Of a stretch of 64,000 bases of DNA, positions 17,828-25,472 are shown piece by piece; position 1 is the stretch's first letter, and the number at the start of each line of letters is the position of its first letter. This DNA comes from Candidatus Aenigmatarchaeota archaeon. GTDB taxonomy: Archaea > Aenigmatarchaeota > Aenigmatarchaeia > QMZS01. The notes beneath the pieces were generated by a model. That model searched no databases. It saw nothing but the letters and a program-made list of their open reading frames with translations, and was not told where the DNA came from. The translations under genes were made by a program, and so were the position numbers. The DNA is taken from the NCBI GenBank assembly GCA_016932615.1, contig JAFGCN010000007.1:62001-126000 (forward strand). Reading direction: 5' to 3'.

Positions 17828-17912
17828 AATTAAAAGAGCAATGGTATTTAAGCGACTATTTTCCCCAAAAGCAGCTTTTTCTGAGAAACTTCAAGTCCGG
17901 ATTGGATATATG

Positions 17913-18707
17913 CTACCTGAATTTAAAATCCACGCAATACCTTGAGATTTTGGCAGAGTATGTGCCGCACTCGACAACATCCAGCACTTCAACATCCTCC
18001 TTAACCTTGCTTAATGCATCTTCCCTGGACTCCGCGAAAACATAGAGATGTATCACTGCGCCGTCTTGGGAAGCGCCCCTTGCCACATCGAGAAAAGTTT
18101 CTGCATCCTTTGGAAGAGGCATTATTATGCGGTCGAACCTCTCTTCAAGCTTTGGCACGACTTCCCGGACGTCACCGCAGAAAAAACGTACCCTCCGCCC
18201 GACCTTGTTAAGCCGCACGTTTTCTTCCATGTAGCGCACGGCCTCGGGATTTATTTCGACGGCATAGACCATTTCCGGCTTTGCGCGCTTTGCAATCTGG
18301 ATTGCGTATGGGCCGATTCCGGCAAACATAACCAGAACCTTTTCGCCTTCCTGCACAAGTCCCACAATCCGCTCCCGCTCGTTTCCAAGGCGAGGGGAAA
18401 AATAGGCCTTAGTGACATCAACCTTGTAGCGGCTTCCATACTCAACATATATCGTCTCTCTCTTGTCCTCCCCCGCAAGAAGAGAGTACCGCCTTACCCG
18501 GAACTCATCTTCAACAGCGCTCTCACGCTTCAGGACAGTCTTTAGGTTCTTGAAGGACAATAGCTTCTCCCCAATTTCCCTTTCCTTGCTTTTTAACTCA
18601 TCCGGAATCCAGATTATTGCAATGTCGCCGACCATGTCAAAGGCAGAAGGGGCAAACTTCATCTCCTCTTCAGTAAGCACACCAGCCAGCAGTTCTTTTA
18701 GTTTCAT
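17913..18707 (-). CDS. trm5: tRNA (guanine37-N1)-methyltransferase Trm5
   Basis: 264 residues. N-terminal half with FDMVGDIAIIWIP; SAM-binding VLVMFAGIGPYAIQIAK near residue 130; VYAVEINPEAVRYMEENV; and the catalytic loop IIMPLPK, which fits Trm5 rather than the Taw2 version. It makes m1G37 in tRNA, preventing frameshifting and supplying the wyosine precursor. It is sandwiched between pilin-type genes, so the local context says little. Confidence 0.9.
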   Translation of the reverse strand: MKLKELLAGVLTEEEMKFAPSAFDMVGDIAIIWIPDELKSKEREIGEKLLSFKNLKTVLKRESAVEDEFRVRRYSLLAGEDKRETIYVEYGSRYKVDVTKAYFSPRLGNERERIVGLVQEGEKVLVMFAGIGPYAIQIAKRAKPEMVYAVEINPEAVRYMEENVRLNKVGRRVRFFCGDVREVVPKLEERFDRIIMPLPKDAETFLDVARGASQDGAVIHLYVFAESREDALSKVKEDVEVLDVVECGTYSAKISRYCVDFKFR

Positions 18708-18763
18708 AAATGTTTATCTGAAAAAAACCAAAACTAAGAAGCCAGAAAAAGCAAACCTTACGG

Positions 18764-19264
18764 CTAGCACCCAGAGATGAACCTATAGTTTTCCATGCCC
18801 CAGGAAAGGGATATCTTCAATATGTTTCCGTCAGAGCAGTCTGCGTTGAGGCTTCCATAGCAGCTTTCTCCCGGCGAAAGAACGGGATTATCTGCGCAGT
18901 CGGGGCCGTCTATTTCTGGGCCATACCAAACTCTTGGCTCCATAGGGACATTGGACAAGTAGTAGCCCGCACCTTCCATAGGCAGGTCATAGTCATTTGT
19001 GCCAATTGCCTTTACCTCAAAACAAATCCTGGAGCCGCAAATATACGCAGTTGGAATACTGAATTTCTGGCTCATCATTTCGTTTTTAGCCATCTGCCTG
19101 TCAGTCCCTGCCTGAGCAGTCGTTATAAATTCCCTCAGGTAATCATTGACAAAAAAGACCAGAAAGACAGTTACCATCACCATGAGGATTGTAGCAATAA
19201 CCGGCGAAACACCTTTACGAAATCTTTTCGGCCTGACAAAAAGATTCTTTTCAAAAGAAGCCAT
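18764..19264 (-). CDS. Type IV pilin-like protein
   Basis: 166 residues from ATG 19264; a longer frame start at 19357 would run into the neighbouring pilin gene. The N-terminal signature RKGVSPVIATILMVMVTVFLVF is the archaeal type IV pilin N-terminal domain, cleaved by the prepilin peptidase before the hydrophobic helix. The ectodomain has CGSRICFEVKAIGTNDYDL, a W and a terminal FISGC. It is paralogous to the next gene. Confidence 0.85.
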   Translation of the reverse strand: MASFEKNLFVRPKRFRKGVSPVIATILMVMVTVFLVFFVNDYLREFITTAQAGTDRQMAKNEMMSQKFSIPTAYICGSRICFEVKAIGTNDYDLPMEGAGYYLSNVPMEPRVWYGPEIDGPDCADNPVLSPGESCYGSLNADCSDGNILKISLSWGMENYRFISGC

Positions 19265-19314
19265 AATATAAGTAGCTATTTGATATAAAAACAGCCCATA
19301 ACTCAGAAAAATCG

Positions 19315-19812
19315 TTAGCTGCAATTGGATATGCTCTTTGAGTCTTCTGCGCCCCATGCGATCGAAACCTTGAACACATCCCCAATTCCACAGTCCTCGT
19401 CAAGCATACCATAGCATTTCGCGCCTGGAGCCAGCATCAGGCCAGGGTCCATACAGGAAACACCGCCACTTATGCCCCCCGTCCAATCTTCCGGACCCTT
19501 TGGAACACCATTTATATAGTAGCTTGTTCCCGTCATGTTTACGCTATAAGAATTCGTGGTAAGCGCCTTAAGCTCAAAATAAATTGCCCCTCCATCCTGA
19601 TAAACCGTGGTGATTGCGACCTTCTGGTTCAGCTTTTCTGTGTTGGATATTACTTCACTGGTCCTTTGCTGGGAACCCTCCATTGTGCCCTGAAGCCAGG
19701 TATAGCTGAAGGCAATAAGAACAACGGTTATCATGACCATAAGAATTGTGGCCACTACTGGTGAAACACCCTTCCTAAAAGCGTTATTGCTATTTGAAGC
19801 TAAAAGGCCCAT
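19315..19812 (-). CDS. Type IV pilin-like protein
   Basis: 165 residues. RKGVSPVVATILMVMITVVLIAF after 12 residues is the archaeal pilin N-terminus. The ectodomain (GAIYFELKALTTNSYSV ... KCYGMLDEDCG ... SISNCS) parallels the pilin at 18764, but the first Cys pair is absent (DGGAIYF instead of CGSRICF). The ATG lies about 25 bases from a TATA element shared with the divergent methylthiotransferase gene. Confidence 0.85.
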   Translation of the reverse strand: MGLLASNSNNAFRKGVSPVVATILMVMITVVLIAFSYTWLQGTMEGSQQRTSEVISNTEKLNQKVAITTVYQDGGAIYFELKALTTNSYSVNMTGTSYYINGVPKGPEDWTGGISGGVSCMDPGLMLAPGAKCYGMLDEDCGIGDVFKVSIAWGAEDSKSISNCS

Positions 19813-19830
19813 ATATACTTATATTAAAGT

Positions 19831-19840
19831 ATATATAAAT
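19831..19840. promoter_or_regulatory. TATA element shared by two divergent leaderless genes
   Basis: ATATATAAAT lies 21-30 bases before ATG 19861 on the plus strand and 19-28 bases before ATG 19812 on the minus strand. It forms part of an inverted repeat, arms 19811-19820 and 19827-19836. One near-symmetrical element could drive both genes. Confidence 0.55.
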
Positions 19841-19860
19841 CCGCTTAGGAAAGAAATACT

Positions 19861-21690
19861 ATGAAACCTGTAAATCCAAGTGGGCACACCAGTACTTTTT
19901 TCTACATACAAACCCATGGCTGTTCCGCAAACCAGTCCGACAGTGAAATTATTGCGGGAATACTTCAGGAATCCGGATTTAAGATTTCAGAAAACATCGA
20001 GAATGCAAAGCTCATCATCATAAACACCTGCTACGTAAAGCAAACAACAGAGAACAGGATACTTGGCCGGTTGAAATATCTCTCGAAGAAATACCCCTCC
20101 AAAAAAATCCTGGTCTGCGGGTGCATGCCTGACGCAATCCGGGACAAACTGGCTAAGGCATCACCAAATGCAGGTCTTTTATCCACAAACCGCATCGGGG
20201 AGATAAAGAAAGCAGCATTGGCTTTGCTGGACGGAGGCCGACCCGAGCTTCTCGGAAGTTGCAGAAAAGAAAAAGCGGGTCTTCCAAGAAAGAGAAAAAA
20301 TCCTCTTGTAGGAATTGTCCAGATTTCATCGGGCTGCCTTGGAAACTGCTCTTACTGCGGGACAAAAATAGCAAAAGGGTCTATTCTGTCATACTGCCCT
20401 GAAAGCATTGTCCATGACGTAAAGGATGCCGTATCTTCCGGATGCACTGAGATATGGCTTACAAGCCAGGATAATGCCTGCTACGGATTTGACCTAGGAA
20501 CTGACCTTTCAGATCTTCTCAAAAACATCCTTCGGGCAAATGGAAAATACTATATCCGTATTGGAATGTTAAACCCTAACCAGCTTAAAAAAATAATAGG
20601 CCCTCTTCTTGAAGTCTGCTCTGATAAGCGGGTCTTTAAGTTCTTCCACATGCCGGTCCAGTCTGGCTCAGCCAAAGTCCTAAGTGACATGAATAGGCCT
20701 TACAAGCCAGAGGCGTTTGAAGAGCTTGTGCGGAAAATCAGAAAGAGTTTTCCGCTTTCCACGATAGGCACAGACCTTATCGTTGGCTACCCGACAGAAA
20801 CCAAGGAAGACTTTGAGATGACCCTTGAGCTCATGAGAAAAACCCGACCCGACTGGATAAATATCTCCAGGTATTCCGAAAGGCATGGAACTCCTGCAGA
20901 AAAGCTTAAGCCGCTGGATTCTTCAGTATTGAAAAAAAGAAGCGAAATTGCCCACATGCTTGCAAAAGAAATCGCCGAAGTGGAAACAAAAAAATGGATT
21001 GGCTGGACTGGCGAAGCGCTTATCACAGAAAAGCGAATTGGAAAAAACTTTGCCCATAGGGAGATTATTCTTGACAAGGTTTGCCCTCCAGGAAAATTTG
21101 TAATAGTCAGGGTAGAAAAAACCGAAGGGACAAAAATCTTTGGAAAAATTGATTTGCATAAAACTGCCGAAGAATATTATAATTATATATTCAAAGGAGA
21201 ACGGGAAGAAAATGAAGAACACGGGGATTTCTTTATTAGGTTCAATGAAAAGATTGTTGGATTTGAGGTGTATATGCCAGAAGAACCTCTTGCCCGTTCA
21301 ACAAAAGAACTCAAAAAGAATACCTTTGAGCGTAAAGTGGTCAGAGGACAGAAACTAAGTGTTATGGGCGGAGGGCTTGCACGGAATAGGCTGAATCGGG
21401 TTATTGAACGGGCGTTGAATGAAAAAAGCGACCAGTTTGAAGACAAAAGAGTGGAAAATTCTAAACTTCTCATAGTTTGCTGTCACTATCCCGGGGCATT
21501 TAGTTATTTAGACACTTTAACCAGTGAATATGATTCTCCCTTGGACGATAACCTACTCAAAAACAACCCTAATTGCTCTGCAATTCTGATAGATGGTGTC
21601 GAAAGAATAACGATTGTCAACAGTCATGCAAAACACCCCCTGGACGAAAAAATATTAGATCATCTCCAAGAGGTCTTTACAAGACAATAG
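19861..21690 (+). CDS. Radical SAM methylthiotransferase (MtaB/CDKAL1 type) with an extra C-terminal domain
   Basis: 609 residues; the family is usually about 420. The N-terminal UPF0004 domain holds Cys in HGCSANQSDSE, NTCYVK and VCGCMP (second cluster). The radical SAM CxxxCxxC is CLGNCSYC near residue 159. A TRAM domain (GWTGEALITEKR ... VIVRVEKTEG) ends near residue 430. It would convert t6A37 to ms2t6A37 in tRNA. Residues about 431-609 form an added domain of unknown fold (KLLIVCCHYPGAFSYLDTL, SAILIDGVERITIVNSHAKH). The frame is continuous, so this is a fusion as written. Confidence 0.85.
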   Translation: MKPVNPSGHTSTFFYIQTHGCSANQSDSEIIAGILQESGFKISENIENAKLIIINTCYVKQTTENRILGRLKYLSKKYPSKKILVCGCMPDAIRDKLAKASPNAGLLSTNRIGEIKKAALALLDGGRPELLGSCRKEKAGLPRKRKNPLVGIVQISSGCLGNCSYCGTKIAKGSILSYCPESIVHDVKDAVSSGCTEIWLTSQDNACYGFDLGTDLSDLLKNILRANGKYYIRIGMLNPNQLKKIIGPLLEVCSDKRVFKFFHMPVQSGSAKVLSDMNRPYKPEAFEELVRKIRKSFPLSTIGTDLIVGYPTETKEDFEMTLELMRKTRPDWINISRYSERHGTPAEKLKPLDSSVLKKRSEIAHMLAKEIAEVETKKWIGWTGEALITEKRIGKNFAHREIILDKVCPPGKFVIVRVEKTEGTKIFGKIDLHKTAEEYYNYIFKGEREENEEHGDFFIRFNEKIVGFEVYMPEEPLARSTKELKKNTFERKVVRGQKLSVMGGGLARNRLNRVIERALNEKSDQFEDKRVENSKLLIVCCHYPGAFSYLDTLTSEYDSPLDDNLLKNNPNCSAILIDGVERITIVNSHAKHPLDEKILDHLQEVFTRQ

Positions 21691-21712
21691 ACCTTTCATA
21701 AAACTAATCCTT

Positions 21713-22114
21713 CTAGTCAGGAAGTATCGCAGTCACTTCAATCTCAATATCTATCTTGTCTATTGGGGACAATGCCTGGACAGTTATTCTGGCAGGCTCT
21801 TCTCCTTTTTTGAAGTAGTTCCTATAGACTTCGTTCATGTCCCTGAAGTCCCGCTTGACATCCCTCATATAAATCACGACTTTGACAACATTATCCAGGC
21901 AAGAGCCAGATGATTCTAGCAGGAACTTAATATTCTCAAGCGCCTGGCGGGTCTGTTCCTGGATAGTTCCTCCAAGGATTTTATGCTCTGTCAGGTCGGC
22001 GGAAAGCTGGCTCGAAAGAAAGATAAAATTGCCTGCCTTGACTGCGTGATTGAATGGGCTTGGCGGAACAGCTATTCCGGGAATTCTGACAATCTCCTTT
22101 TTCATTTGAGGCAT
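21713..22114 (-). CDS. RidA/YjgF/UK114 family protein
   Basis: 133 residues from ATG 22114. Signature features are the N-terminal PGIAVPPSPFNHAVKAGNFIF, SSQLSADL, QALENIKFLLESSGS and the end VVKVVIYMRD ... ARITVQALSP. The Arg that binds the substrate carboxylate in active RidA is present in ARITVQ. It probably hydrolyses reactive enamine/imine intermediates, as a homotrimer. The usual IEVTAI tail is present. Confidence 0.92.
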   Translation of the reverse strand: MPQMKKEIVRIPGIAVPPSPFNHAVKAGNFIFLSSQLSADLTEHKILGGTIQEQTRQALENIKFLLESSGSCLDNVVKVVIYMRDVKRDFRDMNEVYRNYFKKGEEPARITVQALSPIDKIDIEIEVTAILPD

Positions 22115-22170
22115 AATACACGAGAAACAAAGAATAGAATAGCTCTTGACGAAAGTCAAAAAATCTGCAA

Positions 22171-22743
22171 TTACTTGCCCCTTCCCCTGTGAACTGCCTG
22201 TGAAGGCCGAAGCTTCTCGGCCCCTTTGCCTTTATTAAGAAGGCCTCTGGACTTCTTCCCGGAGCCGGTAAGACCTCTGAAGACCCTTCCCCTGTGCTGG
22301 GACTCGGCAATCCAGTTGATGGATTTGTCTGCCAGAATCTGGGGGTGGTTTTTATCCACAAGTATGACCTCATACCAGTGGTGCTTTCCGTCCTCGCCAA
22401 CCCAGTAAGAATTCAGAATCTCAAGGTTTTTGTACTTCCTTGCCACCCTTTCCTCAAGAATCCACTGCTTTGACTTCTTTGCAGGAATTTTGGTACCAAT
22501 TTTAAGCGGCTTTCGACCTTTTTTAACCCTTGGCCTGCGCCTTGTGCCCTTGTCAATTCTTGCCCTTACAAGGACAAATCCGGGTTTTGCCTTGTACCCA
22601 AGCGCGTGCGCCCTGTCAGGCCTTGTGGGGTCCTCGATCTTGACAAGCGCGCCCTGTGTTCTCCAGGTTATAAGCCGGTCTTTCCAGAAAGGGCTCTCTT
22701 TGGGTTTTTTCCACAACTTCGCCAGGATACTTGCTAGTGCCAT
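22171..22743 (-). CDS. rpl15e: Ribosomal protein eL15
   Basis: 190 residues from ATG 22743. Clear family blocks: [74 protein letters not shown] and the C-terminal [20 protein letters not shown]. Large-subunit protein. The frame is open for another 74 codons upstream, but that stretch overlaps the divergent NUDIX gene and is not conserved-looking. The start is set by family length. Confidence 0.96.
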   Translation of the reverse strand: MALASILAKLWKKPKESPFWKDRLITWRTQGALVKIEDPTRPDRAHALGYKAKPGFVLVRARIDKGTRRRPRVKKGRKPLKIGTKIPAKKSKQWILEERVARKYKNLEILNSYWVGEDGKHHWYEVILVDKNHPQILADKSINWIAESQHRGRVFRGLTGSGKKSRGLLNKGKGAEKLRPSQAVHRGRGK

Positions 22744-22798
22744 AACTTTTGATAAAAATTTAATATTCTTAAGCACAATACCTAAGTATAAGTAATTT

Positions 22799-23248
22799 AT
22801 GCGCGAGGAGGGCACTGATAAGCTGGAAGTCCACGTGGCGGGAATCTGCTTTCTTGGGGATTCGGTCCTTATTGCCAAAAGGTCCGCTTCAAGAGCCATT
22901 TTTCCGGGGTTTTGGGAGTGCGGCGGCGGACAGGTCAAAAGCGGGGAAAGCTTTGAGGGGGCCATAAAAAGGCAGATTAGGGAAGAATTCGGGGCAGTTA
23001 TAAAGCCGCTCTTTGCCCTGGCTGCCTATGAGATACCTGCCCTGGGCGAGAAACAAGTGAAGATTCCGGGAGTCCGGTTTGCCTGCCAGGTGGAGAGCTT
23101 TCTGAATGGAAGGGGGCCGGAAATCAGCGAAGAGCACACTGAATGGAAAATCCAGAAGGCCACGGAGCTTGACGGGCTGAAATTCATACCCGGACTGAAG
23201 CAGGACATAGCCCGCGCACACCTTAGGATAAAGGAACTGACCGTTTAG
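22799..23248 (+). CDS. NUDIX hydrolase
   Basis: 149 residues. Nudix box [24 protein letters not shown]-type near residues 42-65. The consensus Arg-Glu is Arg-Gln here (KRQIREEFG), but the metal-binding Glu pair REEFG is kept. The N-terminus [19 protein letters not shown] is family-like. It would hydrolyse a nucleoside diphosphate derivative; the substrate is unknown. It is divergent from eL15 across 55 bases. Confidence 0.88.
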   Translation: MREEGTDKLEVHVAGICFLGDSVLIAKRSASRAIFPGFWECGGGQVKSGESFEGAIKRQIREEFGAVIKPLFALAAYEIPALGEKQVKIPGVRFACQVESFLNGRGPEISEEHTEWKIQKATELDGLKFIPGLKQDIARAHLRIKELTV

Positions 23249-23299
23249 CCCTCAAAAATGCAAAGGCAAGGTATTTAACCTCTTAAGCCAATTATATCT

Positions 23300-23578
23300 A
23301 TGAACGCATGGGTAAAACTGATAATCGGCTTGCTTGTAACAGCGGCAGGGCTTGCCTGGTATGTCTGGGGGAGTGTGTTTGGGAGCTATATAAATGTTTC
23401 TGACGGGGTTTCCTCGTTTGACGCGCTCCTGATACTTTTAGCCGGCGGATTTGGGGCTTTTCTGGTCCTTATGGGGCTCTTGGTCACCTGGATTGAAATG
23501 GAAGACCTGAGGGACTCCAAAAGCCAGAAAAAGGAGCCCGAAGTCCAGGAAGAGAAAAAACCAAAGAAGAAGAGATAG
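23300..23578 (+). CDS. Small two-TM membrane protein
   Basis: 92 residues. Two transmembrane helices (about 5-26 and 42-64) are followed by a charged Lys/Glu tail of about 25 residues. A TATA-like TATTTAA sits about 25 bases before the ATG. No function is assigned. It precedes the DUF4013 gene by 48 bases. Confidence 0.65.
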   Translation: MNAWVKLIIGLLVTAAGLAWYVWGSVFGSYINVSDGVSSFDALLILLAGGFGAFLVLMGLLVTWIEMEDLRDSKSQKKEPEVQEEKKPKKKR

Positions 23579-23601
23579 CCTGCATGCAACGGGTTTTGTT
23601 T

Positions 23602-23609
23602 TTTATATA
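23602..23609 (+). promoter_or_regulatory. TATA box of the DUF4013 gene
   Basis: TTTATATA lies 18-25 bases before ATG 23627, implying a leaderless transcript. Confidence 0.5.
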
Positions 23610-23626
23610 GCTGGATACAATCACTT

Positions 23627-24259
23627 ATGGTAGATTTTACCAAAGCGATAAAGCGACCTTTTAGCGACTTCAACAAACTGCTTATTGGAATCGTCCTGAA
23701 CATAGTCCCGATTATAAACTTCATTGCTATCGGCTACCAATTGAACTGCGCAAAAAGCGCGATGGGAAGGAAGTTTGACCTGCCGGAGTGGAAGGACTGG
23801 GGAAACCTCTTCATAAAAGGCCTTCTGTCCCTGGCAATCGCCTTCATATACATGCTCATACCTCTTGGAATAATGGCAGTGGCCGGCGGTGCAATGCTCG
23901 TCTCAATTTTCACAAGCATCGCAACTGGCGCCAGCGTAAACTCGGGAGCGCTCCTTGGCGCAGGAATGGGAATGGCCTTCGGGGCAGTTCTGCTGCTCTT
24001 CGCCCTCTACATCCTTCCAATGGCAATAATGAAATATGTTGCAGCAGACCGTTTCGGCTCGGCTTTCGGCATTGGAGAGGTACTTAGAAAAGCGTTCAGC
24101 GTGAAATATCTTGTTTCATGGCTTGTGGCGAGTATATACGGGCTACTCATCGTGGGGGTACTTTCCCTGGTCCCTATAATCGGCCCATTCATCGGCTCGT
24201 TCATAGCAGGGCTTACGGCAATGACAATCTTTGGCCAGACTTACTCAGAACTCAAATAG
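23627..24259 (+). CDS. DUF4013-type membrane protein
   Basis: 210 residues. Typical DUF4013 start (DFTKAIKRPFSDFNKLLIGIVLNIVPIINF in two parts), the motif LPEWKDWGNLFIKGL, and about six hydrophobic segments. This family is widespread in archaea and its function is unknown. It has its own TATA box and is monocistronic. Confidence 0.75.
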   Translation: MVDFTKAIKRPFSDFNKLLIGIVLNIVPIINFIAIGYQLNCAKSAMGRKFDLPEWKDWGNLFIKGLLSLAIAFIYMLIPLGIMAVAGGAMLVSIFTSIATGASVNSGALLGAGMGMAFGAVLLLFALYILPMAIMKYVAADRFGSAFGIGEVLRKAFSVKYLVSWLVASIYGLLIVGVLSLVPIIGPFIGSFIAGLTAMTIFGQTYSELK

Positions 24260-24299
24260 ACCCTTATTTTTTGATTTTTAGCAAAATTGAATGCCTGGG

Positions 24300-25424
24300 C
24301 TATGGCTTGAGCATGAAATCCTCAACAAGGTCTCTTGCTGCCTCACGCCTCTTCTGGTGTTCTTCAAGGAAGGCATTAAGCTTGTCAATTAGAATCGCCT
24401 TAATCTCTCCGGTCAGCATTTTTCCGCTGCGGTAGTCGTCATGAATTGCCTTCAGCTTTTTGTCGTCCTCCTCAAAAAAGGTCAGCCACTGGTACGGAAC
24501 ATCGATGTCTGTGTTTCCCCCAATTTTCCTGTGCTCCTCGACTGTCGGCTGCCCGCCAGAAAAAGCATACTTGTTTACCTTGTTCTTTACGGTTTTCGGG
24601 TCGTCAGTCGTGTAGATTGCAGTCTTTGCGTCTGAGGCAGACATCTTGCCATCTGACCCCATTCCAGCAAGTCCCGGCAGGAACCTGCACTGGATTGACG
24701 CGGGCTTGTAGTAGCCCAGCTTTGGAATGACATCTCTTGACACCCTAAAATGCGGGTCCTGGTCTATCGCATGAGGTATCAGGCAGGGGAGGTTTTTCTT
24801 CTTCAGGACGGATGGCAAAAAAGCAGGAACCGCCTGCATGGAGGTGTAGAAAATTGCCCCAATATTGGTCTCGTTTGTGAACCCAAAAGACGCCTTTGCT
24901 GTCGAGAAGGTTATCCTCTTTGCAACCTTCAGGGCTTCGGGATACATAAGGTTTGCATGGCGCGTGTTTACGATAAAGTGAGTCTTCTTTTTGTCAAAGC
25001 CAAGTGCTATAACATCAAGCATGTTTTCGTAAGTGTACTTTTTCGTGTCATCAAGCGTCATCTCGTACTTGAACAGGAACTTCTCATCATCGGGAAACTG
25101 GAAATAAAGCTCTACTCCAAACTTGTCCTGGAGCCACTTCGTGAAAATCCACGGGACAAGGTGGCCTATGTGGGTGTTTCCTGAAGGAGACCTTCCTGTG
25201 TAAAGAAAAAACTTGTTTCCCTTTTCATACTCGTCCAGAATCCAGCCCAAGTCCCTGTGGGCAAAGAAAATCCCCCTCCTCAGGAAGTGGTGAAGCGCTC
25301 CTGTGCGCTTCTGTATCCTCTCAAGCATCTTGCCATCTATTTTCGAAACGCCAAACTCCCTTATAAGCGCATCATAGTCTATGTTTCCCTTCACCTCCCA
25401 CGGAGTCACAACTGCTTTTTCCAT
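24300..25424 (-). CDS. trpS: Tryptophanyl-tRNA synthetase
   Basis: 374 residues, archaeal/eukaryal-type TrpRS. The HIGH-like motif is GRSPSGNTHIGHL near residue 80, and KMSAS (GKMSASDAKTAI) is near residue 260. Residues YTSMQAVPAF and PHAIDQDPHFRVSRD match the amino-acid pocket segment of TrpRS. Class I enzyme that charges tRNA-Trp in the cytoplasm. It has no operon partner. Confidence 0.95.
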   Translation of the reverse strand: MEKAVVTPWEVKGNIDYDALIREFGVSKIDGKMLERIQKRTGALHHFLRRGIFFAHRDLGWILDEYEKGNKFFLYTGRSPSGNTHIGHLVPWIFTKWLQDKFGVELYFQFPDDEKFLFKYEMTLDDTKKYTYENMLDVIALGFDKKKTHFIVNTRHANLMYPEALKVAKRITFSTAKASFGFTNETNIGAIFYTSMQAVPAFLPSVLKKKNLPCLIPHAIDQDPHFRVSRDVIPKLGYYKPASIQCRFLPGLAGMGSDGKMSASDAKTAIYTTDDPKTVKNKVNKYAFSGGQPTVEEHRKIGGNTDIDVPYQWLTFFEEDDKKLKAIHDDYRSGKMLTGEIKAILIDKLNAFLEEHQKRREAARDLVEDFMLKP

Positions 25425-25472
25425 AATTTGGCTTTTCAGATAATTTAAGAAACAGCACTAGGTCCTGCGGCG

